This document shows, in pieces, positions 31,473-41,083 of a stretch of DNA of 49,019 nucleotides (position 1 is the stretch's first letter; each line of letters opens with the position of its first letter). The position numbers were made by a program, and so were the translations under genes. Source of the DNA: Paludibacteraceae bacterium (GTDB lineage: Bacteria > Bacteroidota > Bacteroidia > Bacteroidales > Paludibacteraceae); NCBI GenBank assembly GCA_905233255.1, contig CAJOCN010000038.1:1-49019 (forward strand). Reading direction: 5' to 3'. The notes beneath the pieces were generated by a model, which was not told where the DNA came from, ran no database searches, and was given only the letters and a program-made list of their open reading frames with translations.

Positions 31473-32162
31473 TCATTTCCGTGCCGTGTACAGGGTGGCT
31501 ATCCCGAAAGTAAGGGGTTCAAAATGCTCGTCTTTGAAGCCTGAATCCCTGAGGTGTTGGACAAAGCCCTCGCCCCATACAAAGCCTTTCACGCTCTTGT
31601 TGAGATACGTATAGGCCGTTTTGTCGCGGCTAACAATCCGTCCGATAAACGGCAACATATGACTAAAATAGAAGTCATAGGCAACCCGGATTAGTTTGTT
31701 TTTGGGGTATGAAAACTCTAATATTGTCACTTGTCCGCCTTTCTTGAGCACGCGGTACATCTCCCGCAGCCCCTCATCCAGGTTCTGGAAATTGCGGCAT
31801 CCGAAGGCGCATGACACACTATCAAAGGTCTCATCCTTAAACGGCATAGCCTGCGCATTCCCATAAACAAACTCCACTTCCTTCAGCTGTAATCGTTCAA
31901 CCTTCCGTCTTCCAAGGTCCATCATCCCTTCGGAGAGATCAATGCCAGTGACGTGTTGTGCCTTACCTTGCCGAAGGATCTCTATCGCCAAATCGCCTGT
32001 ACCTATTGCGACATCCAGCACATGCTCCACTACCGGCATTTCCCGGACGGTTTTACGCCGCCATCTGCGGTCTATATTCACCGACAACAAATGATTCAGA
32101 CCATCGTACGTACCGGCTATCCGGTCAAACAATTGCCCTATATGTTTCTTATCTTCCGCCAT
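31473..32162 (-). CDS. ubiE: Demethylmenaquinone/ubiquinone methyltransferase
   Basis: A 229-residue SAM-dependent C-methyltransferase for menaquinone. Motifs: VLDVAIGTGDLAIEIL (SAM loop), VTGIDLSEGMMDLGR, FKDETFDSVSCAFGCRNF, and VTILEFSYP. Menaquinone is the quinone of Bacteroidales respiration. The ATG at 32162 is the start: the TTG farther upstream (32174) lies inside the -7 promoter element. The leader is then only about six bases, close to leaderless. It is the first gene of a transcript with the Dabb and DUF4468-like genes. Confidence 0.97.
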   Translation of the reverse strand: MAEDKKHIGQLFDRIAGTYDGLNHLLSVNIDRRWRRKTVREMPVVEHVLDVAIGTGDLAIEILRQGKAQHVTGIDLSEGMMDLGRRKVERLQLKEVEFVYGNAQAMPFKDETFDSVSCAFGCRNFQNLDEGLREMYRVLKKGGQVTILEFSYPKNKLIRVAYDFYFSHMLPFIGRIVSRDKTAYTYLNKSVKGFVWGEGFVQHLRDSGFKDEHFEPLTFGIATLYTARK

Positions 32163-32171
32163 TTCTGTCTG

Positions 32172-32202
32172 CAAAGGTACGAGAATTTTTTGATATGTGC
32201 AA
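32172..32202 (-). promoter_or_regulatory. Promoter of ubiE
   Basis: Minus-strand -33 TTGCACATAT (from 32202), 20-bp spacer, TACCTTTG (32172-32179). Confidence 0.8.
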
Positions 32203-32250
32203 GAAAAAGAAGAAAAAACTTGCTAAAAAAAGATTTTTCTTCATATGCAC

Positions 32251-32281
32251 TTGCATATGTCGATTTTTTGTTGTACCTTTG
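32251..32281 (+). promoter_or_regulatory. Promoter of the 2-hydroxyacid dehydrogenase gene
   Basis: -33 TTGCATATGT (32251-32260), 20-bp spacer after TTG, TACCTTTG (32274-32281). Divergent from the ubiE promoter with 48 bases between the -33 elements. Confidence 0.85.
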
Positions 32282-32294
32282 TACCCGATTTAAT

Positions 32295-33203
32295 ATGAAG
32301 ATTGCATTTACAACAGAATTGCCGCGAGAAGGATTCCGCAAACTGGCGGACCACGAACTCTATGCTCCGTTAGAAGAGGCCGAGATTTTGGTGAGCACGT
32401 TTGACTATCGTGTGCCGCGCGAGTTGATAGAAGCGATGCCCCGGTTACGGCTGATTGCTAATTTTGGTGCAGGCTACAATAACATTGATTTAGAAGCATG
32501 TAAGGAACGTGGAATCCGCGTGACGAACACTCCGCAGCCGGTGATTGAGCCGACGGCTGAGTTGGCTTTTGCACTGATGATCGATATTGCACGGAGGGTG
32601 AGCGAATTCGACCGTTTAGTACGGGCGGGCGAAGCACAGTTCGGAGTAATGCGCAACCTGAGTCACTCGTTATACGGTAAAACGCTCGGTATCATCGGCA
32701 TGGGACGAATCGGTCAAGCGCTCGCACGGCGAGCTTTGGCAAGCGGTATGCGGGTGATATATCACAATAGGCACCGGCTGTCCGAGGAGACCGAGCAGGA
32801 ATACCACGCAGAGTACGTAGATTTCCAGACATTATTGCAGGACAGCGACTATGTATCGCTTAATCTACCCTATACACCGGAGGTGCACCATTTGATTGGC
32901 AAACCGGAGTTCGGGATGATGAAACGCAGTGCATACCTTATTAATACTGCGCGTGGCGCGCACGTACACGAAGAAGCACTTGTCGAGGCACTCAAGAGCG
33001 GTATCATTGCCGGCGCGGCATTGGACGTATATGAGTTTGAACCCGCGATTTCATCGGAACTATTGAAACTCCCGAACGTGGTTCTCTCACCACATACCGG
33101 CACCGGCACATGGGAAGGAAGGATTGCAATGTGTGAAAACGTATGCGACAATATCCTCGCATTTGCACAAAACGATTTTCATAGGATGAATATCGTGGTG
33201 TAG
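32295..33203 (+). CDS. D-2-hydroxyacid dehydrogenase (glyoxylate reductase-like)
   Basis: A 302-residue NAD(P)-dependent dehydrogenase. The cofactor loop is GMGRIGQALARR (residues 135-146), with the catalytic set R220 (NTARG), E249 (DVYEFEP) and H267 (SPHTGTGT). It reduces a 2-keto acid such as glyoxylate or hydroxypyruvate; the substrate is uncertain. The start at 32295 follows the promoter directly; upstream in-frame codons overlap ubiE and the promoter. The coding region ends in a TAGATTTG tandem repeat that supplies the stop codon. Confidence 0.93.
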   Translation: MKIAFTTELPREGFRKLADHELYAPLEEAEILVSTFDYRVPRELIEAMPRLRLIANFGAGYNNIDLEACKERGIRVTNTPQPVIEPTAELAFALMIDIARRVSEFDRLVRAGEAQFGVMRNLSHSLYGKTLGIIGMGRIGQALARRALASGMRVIYHNRHRLSEETEQEYHAEYVDFQTLLQDSDYVSLNLPYTPEVHHLIGKPEFGMMKRSAYLINTARGAHVHEEALVEALKSGIIAGAALDVYEFEPAISSELLKLPNVVLSPHTGTGTWEGRIAMCENVCDNILAFAQNDFHRMNIVV

Positions 33204-33224
33204 ATTTGTAGATTTGTAGATTTA
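33201..33224 (+). repeat. Tandem TAGATTTG spacer repeat
   Basis: Three copies of an 8-bp word directly after the dehydrogenase; the first copy provides its TAG stop. One of many spacer-type word repeats in the window. Confidence 0.8.
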
Positions 33225-33237
33225 AAATTTAGATATT

Positions 33238-33807
33238 ATGAAAAAAGTAATTTTGATGGCAGCTGTGCTGATGATGGCAGGTTGCGGATTTATGAAGAAC
33301 AGTACAACGAACAACACTACCGCAACTACTCCGGCAACTACGGCAACTACGACCACTTCCAACACGGCTTCCAATGCCGCTCTGGTAGCAGGTCAGGGAG
33401 CAGGCAACGCCCTGCAGGCACTCTATGCGCAGTACAAGGTAGATGGCAAGTACGACTACAAGAACCTGCAGAACATTATGAACACCATGACACTGGTAGC
33501 CAACTGCGAGGGGCTGAAGGACAATTTCAAGAACAAGACTTACCTCACGGAGTTCGGCAAAGGCATGATTGCATCATCGCTCGGCTTGGTGACCCAGAAT
33601 AATGTACAGACAGTCACCAACAGCCTTGTTGATATGGTGAAAAACAGTGAGACACTGAAGAACGCACAAAGCCAAACCACTCAAGCCGTTCAAACCGCAG
33701 CCACACAAGCTCAAAGCACTGCTTCCCAGGCTGCTACGTACGCAAATACCGCCGCTCAATATGCCGGAGCATTAAGCACATTGTTAGGCGCGTTTGGCGG
33801 AAAGTAA
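33238..33807 (+). CDS. Putative lipoprotein with Thr- and Gln/Ala-rich segments
   Basis: A 189-residue protein with a lipoprotein signal (MKKVILMAAVLMMAGC; lipid-attached C16). After the signal comes a Thr/Asn-rich linker (residues 21-43), a compact helical region with AGNALQALYAQYKVDGKYDYKN (about 54-75), and a C-terminal Ala/Gln/Thr-rich helix (about 143-178) that could form a coiled coil. Reminiscent of DUF2059-like small lipoproteins, but not assigned. Follows the dehydrogenase and precedes pepT in the same direction. Confidence 0.75.
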   Translation: MKKVILMAAVLMMAGCGFMKNSTTNNTTATTPATTATTTTSNTASNAALVAGQGAGNALQALYAQYKVDGKYDYKNLQNIMNTMTLVANCEGLKDNFKNKTYLTEFGKGMIASSLGLVTQNNVQTVTNSLVDMVKNSETLKNAQSQTTQAVQTAATQAQSTASQAATYANTAAQYAGALSTLLGAFGGK

Positions 33808-33834
33808 TTACGAATTACAAATTTCTAATTACAA

Positions 33835-35019
33835 ATGAATATCGTTGATCGTTTCCTGAAATACGTGTCGTTCTGCACAACGAGCGATGAGAACACCGGT
33901 ATGACTCCCTCTACCCCCGGGCAGATGGAGTTTGCCCGGTATCTGGCGCAAGAGCTGAAAGAGATCGGTCTGACCGAAGTTTCGCTCGATTCCAACGGAT
34001 ATATCATGGCTACGCTGGAAGCTAATGGCGAAGGGCGAAAGGTGAGTGGCGAAAGTATCCCGGTGATCGGTTTCATCGCTCACATGGACACTTCGCCCGA
34101 TGCAAGCGGACGGAACGTAAAGGCCTCTATCGTCAAAGCCGAGGAGCGTGACTACATCGACCCGCGTTATGCCGGCCAAGATGTCATCGTAACGGACACA
34201 ACTACGCTGCTGGGCGCGGATGATAAAGCCGGTATCGCGGAGATAGTGACCGCCATGGAGTATCTGATACAGCATCCGGAGATTAAACACGGCAAGATCC
34301 GTATCGGCTTCACGCCAGATGAAGAGATAGGCTGCGGTGCTGATCACTTCGATGTCAAGAAATTCGGTGCCGAGTTCGCCTATACGATGGACGGTGGTGC
34401 AGTGGGTGAATTGGAATACGAGAACTTCAATGCCGCGGCATGCAAGATCAAGGTGCACGGACTCAACGTACACCCGGGCACTGCGTACCACAAGATGCGC
34501 AACTCTATGCGTATCGCCTACCAGATAGCGGTGATGCTACCGCGTTTCCAAACGCCGGAGCACACTCAGGGATATGAAGGTTTCTACCATCTCATCGGCA
34601 TGAACGGCACCGTAGAGGAGACGACACTCAGTTATATCATCCGTGATCACGACCGCACGCAGTTCGAATACCGCAAGCGGGAGTTGGAGCACCTGGTGCG
34701 CAAGATTAACACCGAATACGGCGATGGCACTGCGGAGATCGAGATACGCGATCAGTATTACAACATGCGCGAGAAGATCGAGCCGGTAATGCACATCATC
34801 GACCTGGCGGAAGAGGCGATGAAATCGGCAGGAGTGACGCCTGTAGTCAAACCTATTCGCGGCGGCACGGACGGCGCGAGACTGAGTTTCGAGGGACTGC
34901 CCTGCCCGAATATCTTTGCCGGCGGCGAGAATTTCCATAGCCGCTATGAATATCTACCGATTCCATCGATGGAAAAAGCGTGTCAGGTTATTCTGGAAAT
35001 TGTTAAAAGGGTGAAATAA
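33835..35019 (+). CDS. pepT: Tripeptide aminopeptidase (peptidase T)
   Basis: A 394-residue M20 metallopeptidase that removes the N-terminal residue of tripeptides in the cytoplasm. Zinc-site motifs: [23 protein letters not shown], the general base in [14 protein letters not shown], and [19 protein letters not shown]. The length matches the family. It is preceded by an ATTACAAATT word repeat and followed by gcvT after 70 bases. Confidence 0.97.
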   Translation: MNIVDRFLKYVSFCTTSDENTGMTPSTPGQMEFARYLAQELKEIGLTEVSLDSNGYIMATLEANGEGRKVSGESIPVIGFIAHMDTSPDASGRNVKASIVKAEERDYIDPRYAGQDVIVTDTTTLLGADDKAGIAEIVTAMEYLIQHPEIKHGKIRIGFTPDEEIGCGADHFDVKKFGAEFAYTMDGGAVGELEYENFNAAACKIKVHGLNVHPGTAYHKMRNSMRIAYQIAVMLPRFQTPEHTQGYEGFYHLIGMNGTVEETTLSYIIRDHDRTQFEYRKRELEHLVRKINTEYGDGTAEIEIRDQYYNMREKIEPVMHIIDLAEEAMKSAGVTPVVKPIRGGTDGARLSFEGLPCPNIFAGGENFHSRYEYLPIPSMEKACQVILEIVKRVK

Positions 35020-35089
35020 ACCGATATTCCGATATATCGACATATCGATATACCGAAAAAACGAAAAACGAAAAAACATCAACTATACT

Positions 35090-36175
35090 ATGTTAAAAAC
35101 AACACCGTTTACCGACGTGCATATCGCGCTCGGCGCCAAGATGGCAGAATTCGCAGGCTTTAACATGCCTATCCAGTACCCTACCGGTATCAATCAAGAG
35201 CACATGATCGTTCGTGAGGGCGTAGGTGTGTTCGATGTGAGCCACATGGGCGAGTTCTGGGTAAAAGGCGAGAAAGCCCTGGATTTCCTGCAGTACATTA
35301 CCACCAATGATCTGTCCGTAATTCCTGCCGGTAAGGCGCAGTACACCTGCATGCCGAACGGCAAAGGCGGTATCGTGGATGACTTGATTATCTATAAATA
35401 CTCCACCACCAAATACCTTATGGTTGTTAATGCCGGTAACATTGACAAAGACTGGGCATGGGTGAATAAAATTCACGACGAGCACCCCGAGTGGGCGGAA
35501 GTGAAGTTAGAGAACGCGAGTGCGCGTTATGGTCAGTTAGCCGTACAAGGTCCGAAAGCAACCGAGATGCTGCAACTGCTGACCGACGCCGACCTCAAGT
35601 CTATTGACTACTACGCCTTCCGTGAGTGGAGTTTTGCCGGCGTGCCGGGCGTCATCCTCAGTAATACTGGCTATACCGGAGCCGGTGGATTCGAACTCTA
35701 TTTCCCTGCCGAGCGCGGTCTGGAGATATGGAACGCCCTCTTTGAGGTTGGTAAACCGTTCGGGTTAGCCCCAATCGGTCTGGGTGCACGCGACAGTCTG
35801 CGTTTGGAGAAATGGTTCTGTCTCTATGGTCATGATATCGACGACACTACCTCTCCGTTAGAAGCAGGACTGGGATGGATCACCAAACTCGATGCCAAAG
35901 ATTTCATTGACCGCGATTACCTCAAGGCGCAGAAAGCCGAGGGCATAAAACGCAAACTCGTACATTTTGAATGTCTGGAGCGCGCTATTCCGCGTAATGG
36001 CTACGAAATATGCGATGAAAACGGCAAAAAGATAGGTAATGTAACCTCCGGTATCATGCTTCCGAACACGAAAGTCGGCATCGGTATGGGTTACGTAGAG
36101 ACACCGTACGCCAAGAAAGGCGAGACAATCTATATTCGCATCCGCGAGAAACTCGTTCCCGCCAAGATGGTGTAA
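35090..36175 (+). CDS. gcvT: Glycine cleavage system T protein (aminomethyltransferase)
   Basis: A 361-residue T protein that transfers the methylene group of the H-protein-bound intermediate to tetrahydrofolate, releasing ammonia. Motifs: [37 protein letters not shown] [15 protein letters not shown], and [11 protein letters not shown]. Genes for H and P proteins are not in the window. The leader (35020-35063) consists of CGATAT-type words like those inside gltX, followed by GAAAAACGAAAAA. Confidence 0.97.
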   Translation: MLKTTPFTDVHIALGAKMAEFAGFNMPIQYPTGINQEHMIVREGVGVFDVSHMGEFWVKGEKALDFLQYITTNDLSVIPAGKAQYTCMPNGKGGIVDDLIIYKYSTTKYLMVVNAGNIDKDWAWVNKIHDEHPEWAEVKLENASARYGQLAVQGPKATEMLQLLTDADLKSIDYYAFREWSFAGVPGVILSNTGYTGAGGFELYFPAERGLEIWNALFEVGKPFGLAPIGLGARDSLRLEKWFCLYGHDIDDTTSPLEAGLGWITKLDAKDFIDRDYLKAQKAEGIKRKLVHFECLERAIPRNGYEICDENGKKIGNVTSGIMLPNTKVGIGMGYVETPYAKKGETIYIRIREKLVPAKMV

Positions 36176-36194
36176 GGTGTGAGGTGTACAGTGT

Positions 36195-36971
36195 ATGAGT
36201 AAGAATGTGGCATTGGTCTTGGGTTCAGGAGGTGCGCGAGGACTCGCCCACATCGGAGCCATAGAAGCGCTGGAGGAGCGCGGCTATACGATCACGAGTA
36301 TAGCCGGTTGTTCCATGGGCGCTATCATAGCCGGTATGTACGCCGCCGGACAACTCAAGGAAGCCAAGGAATGGTTCTTACGTGTGGACAAGCAGTTGAT
36401 CCTCCGTATGATGGATATCAACCTGCTGAGCAGTAACTCACTCGTCAAGGGACAGCGGATCATTAAAGAACTGGAGAAAGTAGTGCCGGACCGCCCTATG
36501 GAGGAACTGGACATCCCATGCGCCATCGTTGCCTCCGACATGAGCCATACCGAGGAGGTGATTTTCCGGACAGGCAGTCTGTTCCAAGCCGTACGCGCAT
36601 CGATTAGTATCCCGCTTTTCTTCGAGCCCGTAAAGATGGGCGACAAACTGCTCATTGACGGCGGCATCCTCAACCCTCTGCCCCTCCACATAGTACGACG
36701 CATGGCGGGCGACATACTCGTTGCCATGGACATCAGCGGCAAGGACTCCAAACCTATGGATCGCGCCAATTTCATCGGCATTTTAGACCGCATGAGTGAC
36801 ATGCAGATCCAGCGCAATACGATCCTGGAATGCCAACTCACACCGCCCGACGTACACGCCATCATGCGTCAGTACGCGTACAATACTTTTGATTTTGATA
36901 GAGCCGAAGAGATTATCGCTGAAGGTAAACAAATCATGAGCGATGCACTGGAAAACTATGAAGGATCGTAA
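36195..36971 (+). CDS. Patatin-like phospholipase/acyl hydrolase
   Basis: A 258-residue serine hydrolase of the patatin fold. Oxyanion segment SGGARGLAHIG (residues 11-21), nucleophile elbow GCSMG (S40) and the catalytic aspartate D155 in LIDGG. No signal peptide, so it is cytoplasmic, of the RssA/YchK-like class. It likely releases fatty acids from lipids. Its stop overlaps the TetR gene by 14 bases, and an acyl-CoA synthetase follows, which fits a fatty-acid recycling role. Confidence 0.93.
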   Translation: MSKNVALVLGSGGARGLAHIGAIEALEERGYTITSIAGCSMGAIIAGMYAAGQLKEAKEWFLRVDKQLILRMMDINLLSSNSLVKGQRIIKELEKVVPDRPMEELDIPCAIVASDMSHTEEVIFRTGSLFQAVRASISIPLFFEPVKMGDKLLIDGGILNPLPLHIVRRMAGDILVAMDISGKDSKPMDRANFIGILDRMSDMQIQRNTILECQLTPPDVHAIMRQYAYNTFDFDRAEEIIAEGKQIMSDALENYEGS

Positions 36972-37548
36972 GGAATATATCATCCGGAAGGCCATGGAGC
37001 TATATGCCACCAAAGGTTACCAGAACGTGAGCATCACCGATCTGCAAATCGCCTTGGATATAGGGCGCGGCACAATCTATTATTACTTCAAGGATCAGGA
37101 CGAACTCTTCCTCAAATGCATGGAGAGATATTTCATCGAACCCAAGCAACGCGCGTTAAATAGTGTACCCGAGGGCGCGGGAATAGACAAAATGGTCGAT
37201 TCCATCGAGGAATATCTGCACTCTCTGGAAGAAGTTCTGCTGACTTTCGACAACAAAGCCATCAATACCTCCAACGTAAACGGACTCATGTTCTCCGCCT
37301 ATTCCAAATTCCCTGCCCTTCATCGGAAAGCCCAACGTCTGGCGCTCAAGGAACTGGAACTCTGGCGCAAAGCCATTTATAATGACCAGCGAGCAGAATT
37401 GATCCGCCGTGACATAGACAGGGAACAAGTTGCGATGATGTTTTTACATGTCAAAAACACCTATGATCCGGGGCTGGGACAAACTCAAATGGACTTTTCA
37501 TTATTACGGAAAACATATACAGAATTGCATAATTTGCTAAAAAAATGA
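36958..37548 (+). CDS. TetR/AcrR family transcriptional regulator
   Basis: A 196-residue repressor. The N-terminal helix-turn-helix is AMELYATKGYQNVSITDLQI followed by IGRGTIYYYFKDQDELFLKC. The ATG at 36958 (MKDRKEY) is chosen over the one at 36943 because it gives the usual short arm before the HTH. The C-terminal ligand domain is divergent. The gene overlaps the patatin gene and lies just before an acyl-CoA synthetase with a dyad at its promoter (37565-37577), so control of fatty-acid activation by acyl-CoA is inferred. Confidence 0.93.
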   Translation: MKDRKEYIIRKAMELYATKGYQNVSITDLQIALDIGRGTIYYYFKDQDELFLKCMERYFIEPKQRALNSVPEGAGIDKMVDSIEEYLHSLEEVLLTFDNKAINTSNVNGLMFSAYSKFPALHRKAQRLALKELELWRKAIYNDQRAELIRRDIDREQVAMMFLHVKNTYDPGLGQTQMDFSLLRKTYTELHNLLKK

Positions 37549-37560
37549 AAAAAAATGTAT

Positions 37561-37598
37561 TTTTCGAACGGATGTTCAGAAATAAAGTAGTACCTTTG
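37561..37598 (+). promoter_or_regulatory. fadD promoter with dyad operator
   Basis: -7 element TACCTTTG (37591-37598). The -33 zone is occupied by the dyad GAAC-GGAT-GTTC (37566-37577) flanked by TTT and AAA; no good TTG is present at the -33 position. A candidate operator for the adjacent TetR regulator. Confidence 0.55.
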
Positions 37599-37638
37599 CA
37601 TCGGATTTCAAAAACAGCATAAATAAATTAGCAAGTTT

Positions 37639-39288
37639 ATGGCAACCAAACATTATCTTTCTTATTTACAAGACACAATGAATCGTCGTTGGGAGAATCT
37701 GGCATTGGCAGACCTTGACGGCGAGAACAGATATACCTATGCGGAGCTGGCATCTGAGATTGAGAAACTGCATGTTACTTGGCGCGAGTGCGGTATCAAG
37801 GAGGGCGACAAGATCGCGCTCTGCGGACGTAACTGCGCCAACTGGGGTCTGCTCTTTCTAGCAGTTGAGAGTTACAAAGCAGTAGTAGTAAGTATTCTTC
37901 CCGATTTCACCGGAGAAGGAATCCACAGTCTGGTCAATCACTCTGAGGCAGTGCTCCTCTATGTTGGTCCGAACGTGAAGAAAAAAATCGACACCAATGA
38001 GATGAAGGGGCTCAAGGCTACCATCTTCATGGATGATATGACGATTGTTGATGCAGATGATAAGTTCCGCAAAGCATACGAGGGGGCTGACGAGGCGTTC
38101 AAAAAAGCGTTCCCCGAGGGCGTAAAACTAAGCGATGTACACTACCCGACCGATAATGAAGACGATCTGGCGGTAATCAACTATACCTCCGGTTCCACCG
38201 GCAATCCGAAGGGCGTCATGCTGACCCACCTCAACCTGAGCGGCAACGTGGAATTCGCAGCAAAGCGTATTCCTCACAAACCGGGCGATACCGTACTCTC
38301 GATGCTGCCAATCGCGCATATGTTCGGACTGATGTTCGAGTTCCTGTATCAGGTATGTGAGGGTGCAGAAACCTATTTCCTCACACAGGCACCGACCCCG
38401 ACGGTACTGATGAAAGCCTTTGCTCAAGTCAAGCCGTTCATGATTCTGACCGTACCTCTGGTAGTAGAGAAGATCATCAAGAAGGGTGTCCTGCCGAAGA
38501 TCAGCAGCCCGATGATGAAAGTGCTCTGGAAGACTCCGGGTATCAACCGCCTCATCCGCGGCAAGGTCAAAGAGGGTCTGGATAAGACATTCGGAGGTCG
38601 CTTGCGTTACCTGATTATCGGTGGCGCCGCGCTGAACGGCGAAGTAGAGCAAGTGCTGCATGATATAAAGTTCCAGTACTGCGTAGGATATGGCATGACG
38701 GAGTGCGCTCCGCTTATCAGTTACGAGGATTGGTGGGCATATAAATTCCACTCATGCGGTAAAGACCTGCCGCAATGCCGCGTACGTATCGACAGCGAGG
38801 ATCCGATCCACAAGGATGGCGAGATTCAGGTAAAGGGAATCAACGTCATGAAAGGTTATTACAAAAACGAGGAGGCTACCAAGGCCGTCTTCACCGAGGA
38901 TGGTTGGATGCGTACCGGCGATCTGGGTGTTCTGGACAAGGACGGAAACATCTTCATTCATGGTCGTTCCAAGAACATGATCCTTGGTCCGTCAGGACAA
39001 AATATCTACCCTGAGGAGCTGGAGGACAAATTGAACTCCCAGCCCTGCGTAGTTGAGTCGATTGTAGTGGATAGAGATCATAAACTGGTTGCTCTTGTTT
39101 ACCCCGATACCTCTGCGGACGGCAAGAAACTTCTGGGTAACAAATCTCTCACCCAACAGATGGAGGAGAACCGCGTTGCAGCCAACAAGGATCTGCCTGC
39201 ATACAGCCAGATTAGCAGCATTGAATTAGTCGCTTCGGAGTTCGAGAAGACGCCGAAACGGTCTATCAAACGTTACTTGTACAAGTAA
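37639..39288 (+). CDS. Long-chain acyl-CoA synthetase (AMP-forming)
   Basis: A 549-residue adenylate-forming enzyme of the FadD class that activates fatty acids with ATP and CoA. The P-loop is NYTSGSTGNPKGVM, followed by LPIAHMFGLMFEF, the YGMTECAPLIS motif (A5), GWMRTGDLGVLDKDG (A7) and the C-terminal catalytic lysine segment KRSIKRYLYK (A10). Full length. No membrane anchor is seen. A near paralogue (39472-41083) follows after a terminator. Confidence 0.93.
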   Translation: MATKHYLSYLQDTMNRRWENLALADLDGENRYTYAELASEIEKLHVTWRECGIKEGDKIALCGRNCANWGLLFLAVESYKAVVVSILPDFTGEGIHSLVNHSEAVLLYVGPNVKKKIDTNEMKGLKATIFMDDMTIVDADDKFRKAYEGADEAFKKAFPEGVKLSDVHYPTDNEDDLAVINYTSGSTGNPKGVMLTHLNLSGNVEFAAKRIPHKPGDTVLSMLPIAHMFGLMFEFLYQVCEGAETYFLTQAPTPTVLMKAFAQVKPFMILTVPLVVEKIIKKGVLPKISSPMMKVLWKTPGINRLIRGKVKEGLDKTFGGRLRYLIIGGAALNGEVEQVLHDIKFQYCVGYGMTECAPLISYEDWWAYKFHSCGKDLPQCRVRIDSEDPIHKDGEIQVKGINVMKGYYKNEEATKAVFTEDGWMRTGDLGVLDKDGNIFIHGRSKNMILGPSGQNIYPEELEDKLNSQPCVVESIVVDRDHKLVALVYPDTSADGKKLLGNKSLTQQMEENRVAANKDLPAYSQISSIELVASEFEKTPKRSIKRYLYK

Positions 39289-39330
39289 CTATATAGTGAG
39301 TAAGTATAGGCTCCTTCGGGAGCGAAGCTT

Positions 39331-39364
39331 GTGCGTAGCTGGGAAGCCACGCACTTGTTTTTTT
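39331..39364 (+). terminator. Terminator after the acyl-CoA synthetase
   Basis: GTGCGT (39331-39336) pairs with ACGCAC (39349-39354), GCT/AGC inside, followed by TTGTTTTTTT. A smaller hairpin GCTCC TTCG GGAGC (39310-39323) precedes it. Confidence 0.8.
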
Positions 39365-39395
39365 ATATAACATCGCAGGAAATATGCAAAATTAT

Positions 39396-39426
39396 TTGCG
39401 TATGTGAAAAAAAATTAGTAATTTTG
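39396..39426 (+). promoter_or_regulatory. Promoter of the second acyl-CoA synthetase copy
   Basis: -33 TTGCGTATGT (39396-39405), 20-bp spacer after TTG, TAATTTTG (39419-39426). Confidence 0.8.
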
Positions 39427-39471
39427 CAGCGCAAACCGGAATTGTACCGGAGTAAGATAATTTGATAGCGT

Positions 39472-41083
39472 ATGATTAAGCACTACTTAGACTATCTGAC
39501 CAATGTCATGGCGCATCAATGGAATGACGCTGCTTTGACCGATTACAACGAGTCTCATGAGTACACCTTTGGGGAGTTAGCAATCGAGATGTTACGGCTG
39601 CACGGGCGACAAGATTGCGTTAGCGGGGCGTAACTGCGCGAATTGGGCGGTTGCATACCTTGCCATTGCTGCTTATGAGGGTGTGTGTGTCTCGATCCTG
39701 CAGGATTTCACGGCAGAGGATATCGCCCATCTATTAGACCACTCGGATAGCGAGTTATTGTTTGTAGGTCCGTATGTATGGAAGGAACTACAGAACCAAC
39801 CCATGCCTTCTAAGCTGAAGACTGTACTATCGCTGGAGGACTGGCGACCGCTTTATGTGAAGAAGGGACAATCAGTTCCTGCTAGGGAAGAGATCGACAA
39901 AACGTTCAAAGCCAAATATCCGCAGGGCATTGAGCCGGAGGATATTCGTTTCACCGCCAATCCCGACAAACTCTGTCTAATCAATTACACCTCTGGTTCC
40001 ACTGGCAGTCCAAAGGGTGTGATGCTCAATGGCCGGTCGCTATCAAATAACGTGGAGGTCGGCATGAAAATGCTGCCGGTGGATCCTGGTCAACGCTTAG
40101 TGTCCATGCTCCCGTTAGCGCACATGTTCGGCCAGATTTGCGAATTGCTATACCCACTTAGTTCCGGCACACATATCTATTTCCTCACCAAATCCCCTAC
40201 TCCTTCCATCCTCCTCAAGGCGCTGAAGGATGTGCAGCCATACCTCGTAGTGACGGTGCCACTGGTGATTGAGAAGATTTACAAAAAGAACTTGGACCCG
40301 ACGCTTAGTAAATGGGCGATCCGTACCTTCTGGCACGTGCCGGGTATAGGTGATCTGCTCAAGAAACGCGTCCGAAGCGGTCTGAGAAACGCTTTCGGCG
40401 GCAGACTCCGCTACTTCATCTGTGGTGGCGCTGCTATGAACCCGATAGTGGAGAAATGCCTAATGGACATCCATTTCCCGTTATCCATCGGTTATGGTAT
40501 GACGGAATGCGGCCCGCTGATTGGTGGTAATCCGCCTAAGTACTTCAAAGCCCGTACGGGGGGTGTGCCGGTGACGAACATGGAAGTCAAGATTGATACC
40601 CCCAACGAAGCCGGCATAGGTGAGATTCTCGTCAAGGGCGAAAATGTAATGATGGGTTATTACAAGAACGAGGAGGCGACTAAGGCTGCATTTACCGAAG
40701 ACGGATGGCTTCGTACCGGCGACCTCGGACGACTAGACAAGAAGAACAATATATATATCAAGGGGCGCTGTAAGACTATGTTCCTCGGCGCTTCCGGACA
40801 GAATATTTATCCCGAAGAGATAGAAGATAAACTCAATAACCAAGAAGCAGTAGGCGAATCGCTCATTGTGGAGCGTGAGGGTAAGTTGGTTGCGCTTGTT
40901 TTCCCCGATGAAACTTTAACAAAACGGATGACAATTGAGGAGATTCAGGCGCTAATGAAAGCTAATCTTGAGAAACTCAATCACCTTATTCCTTCGTATA
41001 GCAAGGTATCCAACATCGAAGTACAGGACAAACCCTTTGAACACACGCCGAAACGCTCTATCAAACGATTCTTGTATAAGTAA
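39472..41083 (+). pseudogene. Second acyl-CoA synthetase, frameshifted near codon 44
   Basis: A paralogue of the upstream enzyme. The true start is ATG 39472 (MIKHYLDYLTNVMAHQWN). After CTGCA at 39601 it lacks 29 bases relative to the first copy, shifting the frame; the original frame stops at 39631, while the rest of the enzyme (GDKIALAGRNCANW onward) reads in the other frame to 41083. The remainder has all motifs: NYTSGSTGSPKGVM, LPLAHMFG, YGMTECGPLI, GWLRTGDLGRLDKKN, KRSIKRFLYK. Either a recent deletion or an assembly error; the otherwise clean 466-codon frame argues for a very recent event. Downstream genes remain in the same transcript. Confidence 0.85.
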
